Source: Dehalococcoidia bacterium
GTDB taxonomy: Bacteria > Chloroflexota > Dehalococcoidia > Lucifugimonadales > UBA1123
Assembly: GCA_009838465.1 (NCBI GenBank)
Contig: VXRN01000024.1
Coordinates: 31,245 to 95,244 of the forward strand
Length of the DNA: 64,000 bases
Reading direction: 5' to 3'
Position 1 is the stretch's first letter. The number at the start of each line of letters is the position of its first letter. Below the pieces are notes generated by a model. That model was not told the origin of the DNA. It was given only the letters and a program-made list of their open reading frames with translations, and ran no database searches. This document shows positions 44,808-53,814 of the stretch, one piece after another. Both the position numbers and the translations under genes were made by a program.

Positions 44808-45304
44808 TCGCGCCCTCCGACTGTACGCACCAACACTATCGAGCCTATCAGCGCGACCAGTAGCACAAGCGACGCCACCTCGAACGGCACTGCCCAGTCG
44901 GTGAACAGGCTTTCACCCAACGCCGAAAACCCGACACTCTGTCGCTCCGTCGTCGTGCGGACTCCGGTCGTGATTACGGACGCCGTTAGCAACACGAATA
45001 CCCCAACCGAGATGACCGCCGCCAGAGGCCACTGGCGATGGTCGGTGAGATTCTCGAAGTCCTGAATCCTTGTCAGCATCAGGGAGAACAGCACCACAAT
45101 CACCACCGCGCCACCGTAGATCAATACCTGGACCAGCGCGAGGAACTCCGCGAACATCAGCAGGAACACTCCCGCCACTCCCAGCATCGAGGCCAGCAGT
45201 GCGAAAGCCGCATAGACTATATTGCGCGTAAACACGACGCCCAGTCCGCCCGCGACGACCAGCGCAGCGGCGATGTAGAAGAAAATAAGGGATGCGGAAA
45301 TCAT
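44804..45304 (-). CDS. nuoJ: NADH-quinone oxidoreductase subunit J
   Basis: A 166-residue protein of five membrane segments. NIVYAAFALLASMLGVAGVFLLM and EFLALVQVLIYGGAVVIVVLFSLML are hallmark NuoJ stretches. It follows nuoI by 19 bases and overlaps nuoK. Confidence 0.93.
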   Translation of the reverse strand: MISASLIFFYIAAALVVAGGLGVVFTRNIVYAAFALLASMLGVAGVFLLMFAEFLALVQVLIYGGAVVIVVLFSLMLTRIQDFENLTDHRQWPLAAVISVGVFVLLTASVITTGVRTTTERQSVGFSALGESLFTDWAVPFEVASLVLLVALIGSIVLVRTVGGRD

Positions 45305-45323
45305 CAGAGGCTAGGTTCGCTGT

Positions 45324-45872
45324 TCACGTTGTCGGGCGCGGATTCTTCCTGGCGGGCATCTGGGGCCGCTCCGTCTTCTTCACCGGAACTCCGCTGTTCT
45401 TACCGGGGTTGGTCGGGACCCATCCGGTCTCCGACTGGAAGCGCTTTCCCATATCCAGAAGCATATCCAGGTCAACCCGGTTGCCGTTGCGCTCGTACTT
45501 GCTCAGTTCGTGTTCGTGGCTCATCTCAATCGCGTCGAAGTTGCACACGTCAACGCATATGCCGCACAAGATACACCGGCCCAGATTTATCTCGAACGTC
45601 TCGATAATCTTGCGCCGGCGACTTGTCTCTTCGGTAAATTTCGGATTGTCGGTCATCTGCGCGCTCATGCACTGCGTCGGACACGCGCGCACGCAGACCA
45701 TACAGCCCGTACAATACGGTTCCGGCACATCGCCATCCCACAGTAAAGCGGGGAAGCCCATATAGCGAGGGGCCACCTGGTGCCGCTCCTGCGGATCGGG
45801 ATATTGATCTGTAACAGGCTTTCGGAACGCCGACTTCAGCGTTACTCCCAACCCCTCCAAAAATCCAATCAT
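45324..45872 (-). CDS. nuoI: NADH-quinone oxidoreductase subunit I
   Basis: A 182-residue ferredoxin-type subunit. Two complete 4Fe-4S motifs are seen: CTGCMVCVRACPTQC and CILCGICVDVCNFDA, carrying clusters N6a and N6b toward quinone. The start overlaps the end of the small coiled-coil gene by four bases, so the two are translationally coupled. The basic C-terminal tail (RPQMPARKNPRP) is longer than usual. Confidence 0.94.
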   Translation of the reverse strand: MIGFLEGLGVTLKSAFRKPVTDQYPDPQERHQVAPRYMGFPALLWDGDVPEPYCTGCMVCVRACPTQCMSAQMTDNPKFTEETSRRRKIIETFEINLGRCILCGICVDVCNFDAIEMSHEHELSKYERNGNRVDLDMLLDMGKRFQSETGWVPTNPGKNSGVPVKKTERPQMPARKNPRPTT

Positions 45873-46117
45873 TGCTTGACCAACTGCAATACGAGGCTTA
45901 CGACTGCCGTTATCAATCCGCCGCCGCCAATGGCTATCAAGGTTATGAGCAGTTTGTGCATATCGTCCAGACGTTTGCTCATCTGATCCTGAACACCTTC
46001 TACATGGCTTACTCGTCCGTTCAGGTTATCTACTTTGTCTTCGATCCGCTCGACGCGCCCGCTTAGATCATCTATTTTGTTTTCTATCCGACCTGTCCGG
46101 TCCTCAGTAGCCACCAT
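45869..46117 (-). CDS. Coiled-coil/membrane protein inserted between nuoH and nuoI
   Basis: An 82-residue protein with GGAG six bases before its start. A heptad coiled coil (RIENKIDDLSGRVERIEDKV, then NLNGRVSHVEG) leads to one membrane segment (LLITLIAIGGGGLITAVVSLVLQLV). It is not a known complex I subunit. Its design matches XhlA-type hemolysin/holin accessory proteins and the small protein at 25462-25623. It overlaps nuoI by four bases and follows nuoH by 15, so it is an integral part of the transcript. Confidence 0.75.
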   Translation of the reverse strand: MVATEDRTGRIENKIDDLSGRVERIEDKVDNLNGRVSHVEGVQDQMSKRLDDMHKLLITLIAIGGGGLITAVVSLVLQLVKQ

Positions 46118-46132
46118 ACTGTTCTCCTTGAT

Positions 46133-47248
46133 CTATCTCCGAAGACTGCTGGCCGAATACACGGCTACCGTGCTGTGTTCGGTCTTTGTGCGAGGCCCTC
46201 GGAAGATGACATAGACCGTTCCACCCAATAATACCAGAGAAATCAGGCTGAGCGTCCACAACGGCCATCCGTAGAACAGGACAACCCCCGTTGCGACTAT
46301 GTTCAGGAACGACAGCGGAACCAGCATCTTCCAGCCGAAGGACATCAGTTGATCTATCCGTAGTCTCGGATAAGTCCCCCGTATCCAGAAGATGACCCAT
46401 ATTACCAGCGCGGTCTTCAACATGAACCAGATCACAGACAGCGTGGAATGTGCCAGACCGTCCAGCGGCATCGCGGGCCACCGCCAGCCGCCCAGGAACA
46501 GCAGCACGGTCAGCGCCGCCACCGTGAACGTGTTGAGATACTCCGCCAGAAAGAACGCAGCCCAGTGCGCGCCGCTGTACTCGACGAACGGACCTCCGAC
46601 CACCTCCGATTCGGCGTGATGTATGTCGAACGGGGTGCGACCGAGTTCGGCCAGCCCGGCGGTCAGGAACAGGAACAGTCCGAGCGGCTGGATGAGAGCA
46701 TATCCGAAGTTCGCCTGACCATCCACGACCTCCGTGAGGTCCAGAGACTGCGCCAGCATCGCCACGCCCAGTATCGCCATTATGAAGGGTATCTCGTAGC
46801 TCACAAGCTGCCCTGCCGCGCGCAGTCCGCCAAGTATCGCGTACTTGTTCGCCGACCCCCAGCCCGCCATTATCAGACCCATCACCGAAAGCACCGATAT
46901 TGCGGTTATATAGAACAGCCCCAGGTCGAGGTTCCGCAACACGAGGTCGCGCGCCACCGGAAGCGTCACCCACAGCATGAGCGACGGGATGAAGACCGCC
47001 ACAGGTGCTATCCAGTAGATCCGCCTGTCCGCCCACGAAGGCAGGATGTCTTCCTTGGTGAACAGCTTTATCCCGTCCGCTATCGGCTGGAGCGTTCCGT
47101 GAAACCCGACGCGCATAGGCCCCATCCGCATCTGGATTCTGGCCAGCGCCTTCCGCTCCGCCCAGGTCAGCACCAGAACGATCAGAGACAGAAAGGTCAG
47201 CAGCACGACCCCGCCAAGAGCATAGAGGGCCACTTGTGTTGGGCTCAC
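46133..47248 (-). CDS. nuoH: NADH-quinone oxidoreductase subunit H
   Basis: A 371-residue membrane subunit that helps form the quinone chamber. It shows WAERKALARIQMRMGPMRVG (usually RxGPNRVG; here Asn is Met), QPIADGIKLFTKEDILP, AGLAELGRTPFDIHHAESEVV with GPFVEYSG, and EYLNTF. About eight membrane segments are present. It overlaps the nuoD stop by four bases. Confidence 0.95.
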   Translation of the reverse strand: MSPTQVALYALGGVVLLTFLSLIVLVLTWAERKALARIQMRMGPMRVGFHGTLQPIADGIKLFTKEDILPSWADRRIYWIAPVAVFIPSLMLWVTLPVARDLVLRNLDLGLFYITAISVLSVMGLIMAGWGSANKYAILGGLRAAGQLVSYEIPFIMAILGVAMLAQSLDLTEVVDGQANFGYALIQPLGLFLFLTAGLAELGRTPFDIHHAESEVVGGPFVEYSGAHWAAFFLAEYLNTFTVAALTVLLFLGGWRWPAMPLDGLAHSTLSVIWFMLKTALVIWVIFWIRGTYPRLRIDQLMSFGWKMLVPLSFLNIVATGVVLFYGWPLWTLSLISLVLLGGTVYVIFRGPRTKTEHSTVAVYSASSLRR

Positions 47249-48369
47249 CTGTCCACCTCCCCCAGGACTATATCAATCGAGCCCAGAACCAGAACCGCGT
47301 CCGCGATATAAGCGTCCCGCAGCATCGCCTGGAGGGCCTGCAAGTTGCAGAATGACGGCGCTCGCACCTTTACGCGGTACGGCTTGTCGCTCCCGTCGCT
47401 TACCAGGAAAACGCCAAAGTCACCGCGCGGTGACTCAGTGCGTATGTACACCTCGCCCTTCGGCGGCCTCGCGATGCGTCGCACGTTCGCCGCAATCTCT
47501 CCTTCGGGCATATCCCGCATTACCTGTTTTATGATGCCTAATGACTGTCGCATCTCTTCGACACGGACGTAATAGCGGTCCCAGCAGTCGCCTTGAGAGC
47601 CTACGGGTATCCCGAAGTCGAAGCGGTCGTAAATCGAGTACGGTTCGGAGACACGAACATCCTCCGGGACGCCGCAGGCCCTTAACGGCGGCCCCGTGAC
47701 GCCGAGGTCAATCGCTTCCTCCGCCGATATTGCTCCTATGCCCTTTGTCCTCGCCAGGAACATCTCGTTCTGGCTGAGGAGCTCGTCGCACTCCTCGACG
47801 CCGCGTTCCAGATGGTCCAGCAGTGTGTTCATACGGGGTCCGAAGTCATCGGGAAGGTCTTCGTTCACGCCACCTATGCGTATGTAGTTGTGCATCATCC
47901 GAGCGCCCGTAACGGACTCGAACAGCGCCTGAATACGCTCCCGCTCCCGGAATCCGTACAGAACGGGTGTCATCGCGCCCGCGTCCAGTCCATACACTCC
48001 GTAGAACATCATGTGGCTGGCGATGCGGTTGAGCTCGCACAAAATCACGCGGATATATTCCGCTCGCTCGGGAACCTCAACCTCCATCAGCTTTTCGACA
48101 GCCATGCAAATAGCAAGCTCGCCGTTCAGATTCGCCACGTAGTCCAGCCGGTCGAACAGCGTGATGATCTGCCCGTACTGTTCCCCCTCGCACAGCTTCT
48201 CCGACCCGCGGTGCAGATAGCCGATGTGCGACTCCGACCGCGCTATCTTCTCCCCGTCCACCCAGATTACAAGCCTGAACACCCCATGCGTCGAGGGATG
48301 CTGCGGCCCCATATTGACCATCAGGTCAATCGCGTCGCCGCGTTCTGTAACTTGCTCTTGTATCTGCAT
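47245..48369 (-). CDS. nuoD: NADH-quinone oxidoreductase subunit D
   Basis: A 374-residue subunit from ATG 48369 (GTG 48384 is possible). MGPQHPSTHGVFRLVIWVDGE includes the quinone-site His pair, and SHIGYLHRGSEKL, YGLDAGAMTPVLYGFRERE and GDFGVFLVSDGSDKPYRVK are hallmark stretches. It is separate from nuoC rather than fused. It lies in the quinone-binding peripheral arm. Confidence 0.95.
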   Translation of the reverse strand: MQIQEQVTERGDAIDLMVNMGPQHPSTHGVFRLVIWVDGEKIARSESHIGYLHRGSEKLCEGEQYGQIITLFDRLDYVANLNGELAICMAVEKLMEVEVPERAEYIRVILCELNRIASHMMFYGVYGLDAGAMTPVLYGFRERERIQALFESVTGARMMHNYIRIGGVNEDLPDDFGPRMNTLLDHLERGVEECDELLSQNEMFLARTKGIGAISAEEAIDLGVTGPPLRACGVPEDVRVSEPYSIYDRFDFGIPVGSQGDCWDRYYVRVEEMRQSLGIIKQVMRDMPEGEIAANVRRIARPPKGEVYIRTESPRGDFGVFLVSDGSDKPYRVKVRAPSFCNLQALQAMLRDAYIADAVLVLGSIDIVLGEVDR

Positions 48370-48377
48370 CGTCCACT

Positions 48378-48914
48378 CTACCACTCGTCATAGTCATGGA
48401 ACGGAAAGCTCTTGCGTCCTGGGTATCCCTCGAACCCCTCGTAGAGCAGCAGTGGGACGAGGTTGGTATGCCCCTCGAACCTCACTCCGAACAGGTCGTT
48501 GCTCTCCCGTTCGTACCAGTCCGCGCCGCCCCAGACGCCGGTGACCGTCGGCGCGACCGGAGAGTCCTCCGGTACGCGCGTCTTGACTACCATCTTGTGC
48601 CGGATGTCCAGCGAGTACAAGTGATAGTTGATCTCGAACTCTCCCGAACTCTCCACGTAGTCAACCACCGACAGGCAGCGAAGGTAGTCGAAATTCAGGC
48701 GCGGGTCGTTCTTGCAGATGGAGCATACGGCGGGGACGTCTTCCGGCCTTACAGTCAGCGTAACCTCGTCAACCTCCGCGCCGACCTGCACGTCGAATCC
48801 GGCGACCTCCGGCCCGAATATCTCCCGGACAAGCGACGCGAGGCTCTCCCCCGCCGCATCCAGGGCGACCGGAGCTTCGGGGATGCGTGGCTCTCGCCTA
48901 GCCCGCCTCGCCAC
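48378..48914 (-). CDS. nuoC: NADH-quinone oxidoreductase subunit C
   Basis: A 178-residue subunit starting at GTG 48914 and overlapping the nuoB stop by 17 bases. [40 protein letters not shown], and the 30-kDa-subunit signature [17 protein letters not shown] with [10 protein letters not shown] are plain. The N-terminal 30 residues are an arginine- and alanine-rich extension. Confidence 0.94.
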   Translation of the reverse strand: MARRARREPRIPEAPVALDAAGESLASLVREIFGPEVAGFDVQVGAEVDEVTLTVRPEDVPAVCSICKNDPRLNFDYLRCLSVVDYVESSGEFEINYHLYSLDIRHKMVVKTRVPEDSPVAPTVTGVWGGADWYERESNDLFGVRFEGHTNLVPLLLYEGFEGYPGRKSFPFHDYDEW

Positions 48915-49446
48915 TCTGAGCCGCGTCCTTCTGGATCTTCTCTTGGAGTTGCATTATCCCGTGCATCAGAGCCTCGGGACGGGGAGGGCATCCAGGAACG
49001 TAAACATCAACAGGTATGAGGTGGTCCACACCCATCACAACCGAGTACGAACGGTAATACGGTCCGCCGTTGGTCGCGCAACTGCCCATGGCGATGACCC
49101 ACTTCGGATCGGGCATCTGTTCATACAGCAGCTTGATCGGGTCGGCCATCTTCTTCACTACCGTACCCGCCACTATCATCACGTCCGCCTGCCTGGGCGA
49201 CGGCCATGTCACCACTCCGAACCTGTCCAGGTCGTGATGAGACATATGTGTGCTTATCATCTCGATGGCGCAGCAGGCCAGTCCAAACGACAGCGTCCAG
49301 AGCGAGTTCTTGCGCGCCAGCGCGAACAGTTCATCCGATTTCGCGGTTAGAGCGTTGGGCAGTGCCCGGTTGAACACGCTGTCGGCTGGCGAATTGCCCC
49401 TGCCGGGCTGGTAGCCCTGTCCCAGGTTCATCTCCCCTATCTCCAT
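48898..49446 (-). CDS. nuoB: NADH-quinone oxidoreductase subunit B
   Basis: A 182-residue subunit from ATG 49446; the frame runs on to 49557 inside nuoA. The N2 cluster ligands are visible in [23 protein letters not shown] and [13 protein letters not shown]2 is the last iron-sulfur centre before quinone. It overlaps nuoA by ten bases. Confidence 0.95.
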   Translation of the reverse strand: MEIGEMNLGQGYQPGRGNSPADSVFNRALPNALTAKSDELFALARKNSLWTLSFGLACCAIEMISTHMSHHDLDRFGVVTWPSPRQADVMIVAGTVVKKMADPIKLLYEQMPDPKWVIAMGSCATNGGPYYRSYSVVMGVDHLIPVDVYVPGCPPRPEALMHGIMQLQEKIQKDAAQSGEAG

Positions 49447-49805
49447 TGAAGAACTCCCTTGCGCCACCCATAGATGATACCGAAGAACAGTATGGCAATG
49501 AATATGAGCATCTCGTAGAAGACCGCGGGTATCGTCTTCAGAAAGACTACGGCCCATGGAAACAGGAACACCGCCTCAACGTCGAATATCAGGAACAGGA
49601 TCGCAAACACATAGTACCGGATATTGATCTGAGACCAGGTGAACGGAGCGGGAGGAATCCCACACTCGTATGGCATCTCCTTCTGCTCGGAGTAGCGCTT
49701 GGGAGCGAGAATATACGACGCCCCAAACAGTGCACCCATAGCCGCGAGTCCAACTCCCGCAACCAGCAGCACCGCTATCCAGTTGATGTCGTAGCCTTCC
49801 GGCAT
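49437..49805 (-). CDS. nuoA: NADH-quinone oxidoreductase subunit A
   Basis: A 122-residue three-helix subunit. [13 protein letters not shown] (with the loop cysteine) and [24 protein letters not shown] are diagnostic. It is the first gene of the operon, behind a promoter about 120 bases upstream. Confidence 0.95.
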   Translation of the reverse strand: MPEGYDINWIAVLLVAGVGLAAMGALFGASYILAPKRYSEQKEMPYECGIPPAPFTWSQINIRYYVFAILFLIFDVEAVFLFPWAVVFLKTIPAVFYEMLIFIAILFFGIIYGWRKGVLQWR

Positions 49806-49930
49806 TTGTGTCCCTCGGCGGTTGATTGGGCAGGGCTACCGCAGTGTCGGCAAAGGATGAGTCGCTCGGCCCCGCGACAGTTACTGATGAACTCAGGGGA
49901 CTCGATTTCGAATGTCTCAGGCGCAAATTC

Positions 49931-49959
49931 AGTGTAGCAACGGCCCTATTGGGTGTCAA
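49931..49959 (-). promoter_or_regulatory. Sigma70-type promoter of the nuo operon
   Basis: On the minus strand TTGACA (49954-49959), a 17-base spacer and TACACT (49931-49936). The -35 is perfect, the -10 four of six. Transcription would start near 49924, giving a leader of about 120 bases before nuoA. Confidence 0.7.
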
Positions 49960-50001
49960 TCCGAGTGCCCGATACACCATTCTTCCTCACCGACCAATTC
50001 C

Positions 50002-50029
50002 TTGACACATACGCCGACACCAATATACT
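50002..50029 (+). promoter_or_regulatory. Sigma70-type promoter of the RDD gene
   Basis: TTGACA (50002-50007), a 16-base spacer and TATACT (50024-50029), diverging from the nuo promoter about 40 bases away. Confidence 0.65.
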
Positions 50030-50072
50030 TTGCCTATCATCATACATTTATATATACGACTGGGAGTTCCCC

Positions 50073-50582
50073 TTGCAGTACAGAGAATATCAGACCGACG
50101 ACATCCCCCCGAACCAAGCCGCGAGCGAACTCGCCGGCCCCTGGATGCGCTTAATCGCTGTGATCATCGACATCTTGATATATGCTGGGGTGTCTATCAT
50201 CGCCGCAATCGTCGGGCTGTTACTCTTTCCAGACGATACTGTATTCAGATCCGACGATATGGGAACCGAGGCGAACGTGGGGTTCATTATTCTGGTCGTC
50301 GGGGCGGCCATCATAACCCTCATTGTTCAGTGGGTTCTTCTCGGTACCCGAGGACAGACCATCGGCAAGATAGCGATGAAGATCCGCATAGTTGACGCGC
50401 AAACGGGGGCGCATCCCGGATGGCCTAGGCTAGTCCTGCTCAGGGCCATAGTGAACGGAATACTCACAGGCATACCATTCCTGGGATTCGTATATTTCCT
50501 CGTGGATTCCCTCTTCATTTTCAGGCCAGACCACAGGACCATCCACGACCTCTACTCCGGCACCCGCGTGGACAAGCTCTAG
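50073..50582 (+). CDS. RDD-family membrane protein
   Basis: A 169-residue protein starting at TTG 50073 with GGGAG upstream; the open frame from 49953 covers its promoter. Three membrane segments are seen. The RDD hallmarks are AGPWMRLIAVIIDILIYAG, GQTIGKIAMKIRIVDAQTG and FRPDHRTIHDLYSGTRV. The function of RDD proteins is mostly unknown; some transport ions. Confidence 0.82.
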   Translation: MQYREYQTDDIPPNQAASELAGPWMRLIAVIIDILIYAGVSIIAAIVGLLLFPDDTVFRSDDMGTEANVGFIILVVGAAIITLIVQWVLLGTRGQTIGKIAMKIRIVDAQTGAHPGWPRLVLLRAIVNGILTGIPFLGFVYFLVDSLFIFRPDHRTIHDLYSGTRVDKL

Positions 50583-50683
50583 GGTCTGGGCGCCTGGCTT
50601 GGATGCTCTCCGCTTTCCTTCCCTGCTTGACCTGCTTCGAGACTACAAACTAGAATTGCGTTCGGAATACAGACTGCCATCTC

Positions 50684-51151
50684 ATGCCCAGAAGAAACAA
50701 CACCCAGTATCTCATGTCCGCCGGGGGCGTCGTCTATCGCGTCAACGGCTCCGGTCAGCTTGAGGTCGCCATCTGCGGCCTCCGCAACCCGGAGAACTGG
50801 AGACTCCCCAAGGGAACTCCCGACCCGGGAGAGACCGTTCTCCAGACCGCCCTCCGCGAGGTACGCGAAGAGACCGGCCTCCAGGTCGTCTCCGATGACT
50901 ACATAGACAACATCGAATACTGGTTCGTGCGCGCCCAGGATGGAAAGCGATGCCACAAGGTCGTACACTTCTACCTGATGAAAGCGGTCGGGGGTGACAT
51001 CGCACAGCACGATCACGAGTTTGACTTCGTAAAATGGACCCCGGTGGAGGACGCTTATAAATCTCTCACCTACGAAAGTGAGGTAGATATTGTTAGGAAG
51101 GGTGTTTCAATGGTCGGGCAGGAAGTCCGAACAGGCCAGCCGACGCGATAA
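50684..51151 (+). CDS. Nudix hydrolase
   Basis: A 155-residue protein. The Nudix box GTPDPGETVLQTALREVREETGL (split here: GTPDPGETVLQTALREV then REETGL) has the G-x5-E-x7-REVxEE pattern and binds magnesium. The N-terminus MSAGGVVYRVNG and the small size fit the Ap4A/diadenosine or general NDP-X hydrolase group; the substrate is open. The 3' end overlaps the acetyltransferase start by about 60 bases. Confidence 0.88.
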   Translation: MPRRNNTQYLMSAGGVVYRVNGSGQLEVAICGLRNPENWRLPKGTPDPGETVLQTALREVREETGLQVVSDDYIDNIEYWFVRAQDGKRCHKVVHFYLMKAVGGDIAQHDHEFDFVKWTPVEDAYKSLTYESEVDIVRKGVSMVGQEVRTGQPTR

Positions 51152-51740
51152 CGTCAGCATCAGAAGCGACCGCGTGGTCCTGCGCGAAAAGAAGAAGTCG
51201 GATATTCCCGACGACTACAAGTGGCGCAGCGACCCCGAACTCGCCGAACTCGATGCCACACGCCCCTTGAGCATCAGCTACAAGGACTTCGAGCGTCTGT
51301 CCGGGGACGAAATATCCTACCCCTCCTCACGCTCCAAGCGCCTGTCCGTGGATACCCTCGACGGTCAACACATCGGCAACGTTATGTTCTATGACATTGA
51401 CCTGCGCAGCGGACAGGCCGAACTCGGGATAATGATCGGCGAAAAGGACTACTGGAGCAGGGGCTATGGCACCGAGACAGTCGGCCTGCTTCTCGACCAT
51501 ATGTTTGAAGAATACCCCTTCAACCGCGTCTATCTCCACACACTCGTCTGGAACCACCGCGCCCAGAAGAGCTTCCACAGGGCCGGATTCAGGGACATCG
51601 CCCCTGTCCGCAAGAGCGGACGCGACTTCATCAAGATGGAGATATGGCGGCACGAATGGGAGGCTATGCGCACCATAGAAGCCCGCAATCACAATTCGAA
51701 CGACATCAACTCATCGGTAAACAGCAACCCCCCGTCATAG
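51090..51740 (+). CDS. GNAT-family N-acetyltransferase
   Basis: A 216-residue protein from TTG 51090 with GAGG six bases upstream (GTG 51102 is an alternative). The RimJ/RimL-like core is clear: VVLREKKKSDIPDDYKWRSDPEL, AELGIMIGEKDYWSRGYGTE (acetyl-CoA P-loop) and VYLHTLVWNHRAQKSFHRAGF. It would acetylate a protein N-terminus or small amine. The C-terminus runs 52 bases into the convergent MBL gene. Confidence 0.85.
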   Translation: MLGRVFQWSGRKSEQASRRDNVSIRSDRVVLREKKKSDIPDDYKWRSDPELAELDATRPLSISYKDFERLSGDEISYPSSRSKRLSVDTLDGQHIGNVMFYDIDLRSGQAELGIMIGEKDYWSRGYGTETVGLLLDHMFEEYPFNRVYLHTLVWNHRAQKSFHRAGFRDIAPVRKSGRDFIKMEIWRHEWEAMRTIEARNHNSNDINSSVNSNPPS

Positions 51741-52549
51741 ATCCGCTTCACGTCCCCGATACCCTTCTCCATCACACCGTGTCCTGACAGATTCGGCCCT
51801 ATATGCACCAGAGCCAGCCTCTTCACCCCCGCCTCCTGCGCCATTCGAGCCGCTCCCACTGTCCCGCACTGGCCACCCGACTCTCCCGTCTCATCCATCA
51901 CATCCTGGTCGTCCCAGCACATGCAAAGCATCAGGTCCGCGTCCCGCGCCAGTTCCGTCACACTGTCGCACGGCTGCGTATCACCAGTGAACACCACGCT
52001 CCCGTCCGGCGTGTCGAACCTGTACGCCAGCGAGTCCAGATACGGCTGAACGTGTTCTGCTGGAGCCGCCGTAACCTCCCAGTCCTTGCCCGAATACACC
52101 TTCCCGGGCCCGACATCCTTGGCGAACACGTCCGGCGCCGGGCGCGGCAGCGTCCCCCCGCGATTGACGAATATCTGCTGGCTCAGCGGATGGTTCACCC
52201 GCGCCTTCCAGTCGTGCGCGAACACCCCGTCCTCACCTAGGATCCCCTCCGTGATCTTCTCAGTCAGCGTCGGCCCGTAAACCTGTAACCTGTTCTCCTT
52301 CCCGATACTCTGGTCCCACCGGCACAGCAGAAAGCACGGGTAGTCAATATCGTGGTCGAAGTGATGATGCGTAAAGAACAGGTAGTCAATCTGGGTAGGC
52401 CACAGCCCAGCCTTCACCAGCTTGTGAGTAGCCGCCGGCCCACAGTCCACCATTATCCGTTCGTCGCCCGTCTCCAGCACGAACGAACTCCCGAACCTCG
52501 TCGGCGTCGGTGTCGGCGTTCCTGCCCCGAGCACATGAATCCTTGCCAT
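51689..52549 (-). CDS. MBL-fold metallo-hydrolase, RNase Z-like
   Basis: A 286-residue protein. The zinc-binding motif THHHFDHDID, GDERIMVDCGPAA, FTGDTQPCDSV and LVHIGPNLSG place it with RNase Z/ElaC-like or arylsulfatase-type beta-lactamase-fold hydrolases. The RNase Z exosite arm is not evident, so tRNA processing is unproven. It converges on the GNAT gene with an overlap of 52 bases. Confidence 0.85.
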   Translation of the reverse strand: MARIHVLGAGTPTPTPTRFGSSFVLETGDERIMVDCGPAATHKLVKAGLWPTQIDYLFFTHHHFDHDIDYPCFLLCRWDQSIGKENRLQVYGPTLTEKITEGILGEDGVFAHDWKARVNHPLSQQIFVNRGGTLPRPAPDVFAKDVGPGKVYSGKDWEVTAAPAEHVQPYLDSLAYRFDTPDGSVVFTGDTQPCDSVTELARDADLMLCMCWDDQDVMDETGESGGQCGTVGAARMAQEAGVKRLALVHIGPNLSGHGVMEKGIGDVKRIYDGGLLFTDELMSFEL

Positions 52550-52991
52550 ATCTTCCCCATCACCTCCAAAATTGGTGGCTGGATTCTACCAGATTAACCT
52601 CTCGAAGACGGATGCGACTGCCCTGGGCCTATAGTCAGGAATCATCAATATCTGGTGCGCGTCTATAAGGTGTCCGTCGGAATCGGTAACACAACAGTCC
52701 CCTCTCCCTAAGGGCTCACAAGGGTCGGTAAATGTGCGGCCAGCGACGAATGCCGATCAACAGATCCCCTCTCCCTGAGAGAGGGCTAGAGCCTGCCCCG
52801 TACTCCAATACGGGGTGAGGGCACCGAACCACTTTTGTAATACTTCCCTATAGTCAAATCCCGTTGACACCCCTGCCGCCCGCAAATACACTCTCCACAC
52901 GCATAGCATCCGCAGAACAGTACCTATGTGGCGGGTCAATATCACGACCCTTTCCATCGGTAGCTTGCAATTACTCCTAAGGAGGTCAATC
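52550..52991. other. Intergenic region with dispersed repeats
   Basis: No gene seen. Two repeat units occur: CCCCTCTCCCTAAGGGCTCA (from 52696), whose GTCGGTAAATGTG tail recurs at 61057-61100, and CCCCTCTCCCTGAGAGAGGG (from 52765) continuing into CTAGAGCCTGCCCCGTAC, a composite found again at 56518-56578. The promoter of the next gene is at 52864-52892. Confidence 0.6.
52864..52892 (+). promoter_or_regulatory. Sigma70-type promoter of the SDR gene
   Basis: TTGACA (52864-52869), a 17-base spacer and TACACT (52887-52892), the same pair of hexamers as the nuo promoter. It lies 100 bases before the SDR start. Confidence 0.6.
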
Positions 52992-53804
52992 GTGGGAAAG
53001 CTTGATGGCAAAGTAGCAGTAGTCACCGGAGCAAGCCGCGGCATTGGCAGGGACATGGCCGTCGTGTTCGCGCGCGAAGGCGCCAAGGTGGTAGTCTCCG
53101 CCCGTACCGAGAACGAGGGCGACTTCCGAATACCCGGCAGCATTCAGACCGCCGTGAACCGGATCGCCGACGAGGGCGGAGAGGCCGTGGGTATCCGCTG
53201 CGACGTCACCCAGGAAGACGACTTCGCCGCCATGTACCAGCAGACCGTCGAGCGGTGGGGACGTATTGACATACTGGTCAACAACGCCGCCATCCTCATA
53301 CCTGGCACCGTTCAGGATATGCAGGTACGCCACTGGGACCTGCTCTACCGCGTAAACATCAGGGGTCCCTTCCTCGGATGCAAGCTGGTCATCCCCTACA
53401 TGAAGGAAAACGGCGGTGGACACATCATCAACATAAGCTCCGAGGGCGCAATCGGCCCAGGTGAGGGCCCATACGAGTCTTCCAGGCCCGACGGCTCCGC
53501 ATACGGATCAGGCAAGGCTCACCTCGAACGCTTTACTCAGGGACTCGCCAGCGAACTCTACCAGAACAATATAGCCGTCAACGCTCTTTCTCCCAGGGGA
53601 GCTATCGCCTCCGAGGGCCAGCGCTGGTTCAGGGGCGACAGGCCGTACACCGGCGCCCGTGAGGACGGCATCATCATGGGCGACGCCGGCGTTGTCATCT
53701 GCCAGAAAGATCCCAAGTCCTACACCGGCAAGATTCTCTACGACGAAGACGTACTCGCCGAGGCCGGCATAACCGACCTCTCACCTTATCCACGCATAGG
53801 ATAG
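52992..53804 (+). CDS. Short-chain dehydrogenase/reductase (SDR)
   Basis: A 270-residue protein starting at GTG 52992, six bases after AGGAGG. VAVVTGASRGIGRDMAVVF, the RCDVTQEDDF segment, NNAAILIPG, the Ser in INISSEG and YGSGKAHLERF (Tyr-x3-Lys) are in classical order. The substrate is unknown. An alpha/beta hydrolase gene follows ten bases on, so the two may act together. Confidence 0.87.
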   Translation: MGKLDGKVAVVTGASRGIGRDMAVVFAREGAKVVVSARTENEGDFRIPGSIQTAVNRIADEGGEAVGIRCDVTQEDDFAAMYQQTVERWGRIDILVNNAAILIPGTVQDMQVRHWDLLYRVNIRGPFLGCKLVIPYMKENGGGHIINISSEGAIGPGEGPYESSRPDGSAYGSGKAHLERFTQGLASELYQNNIAVNALSPRGAIASEGQRWFRGDRPYTGAREDGIIMGDAGVVICQKDPKSYTGKILYDEDVLAEAGITDLSPYPRIG

Positions 53805-53814
53805 AGAGGCTCCA

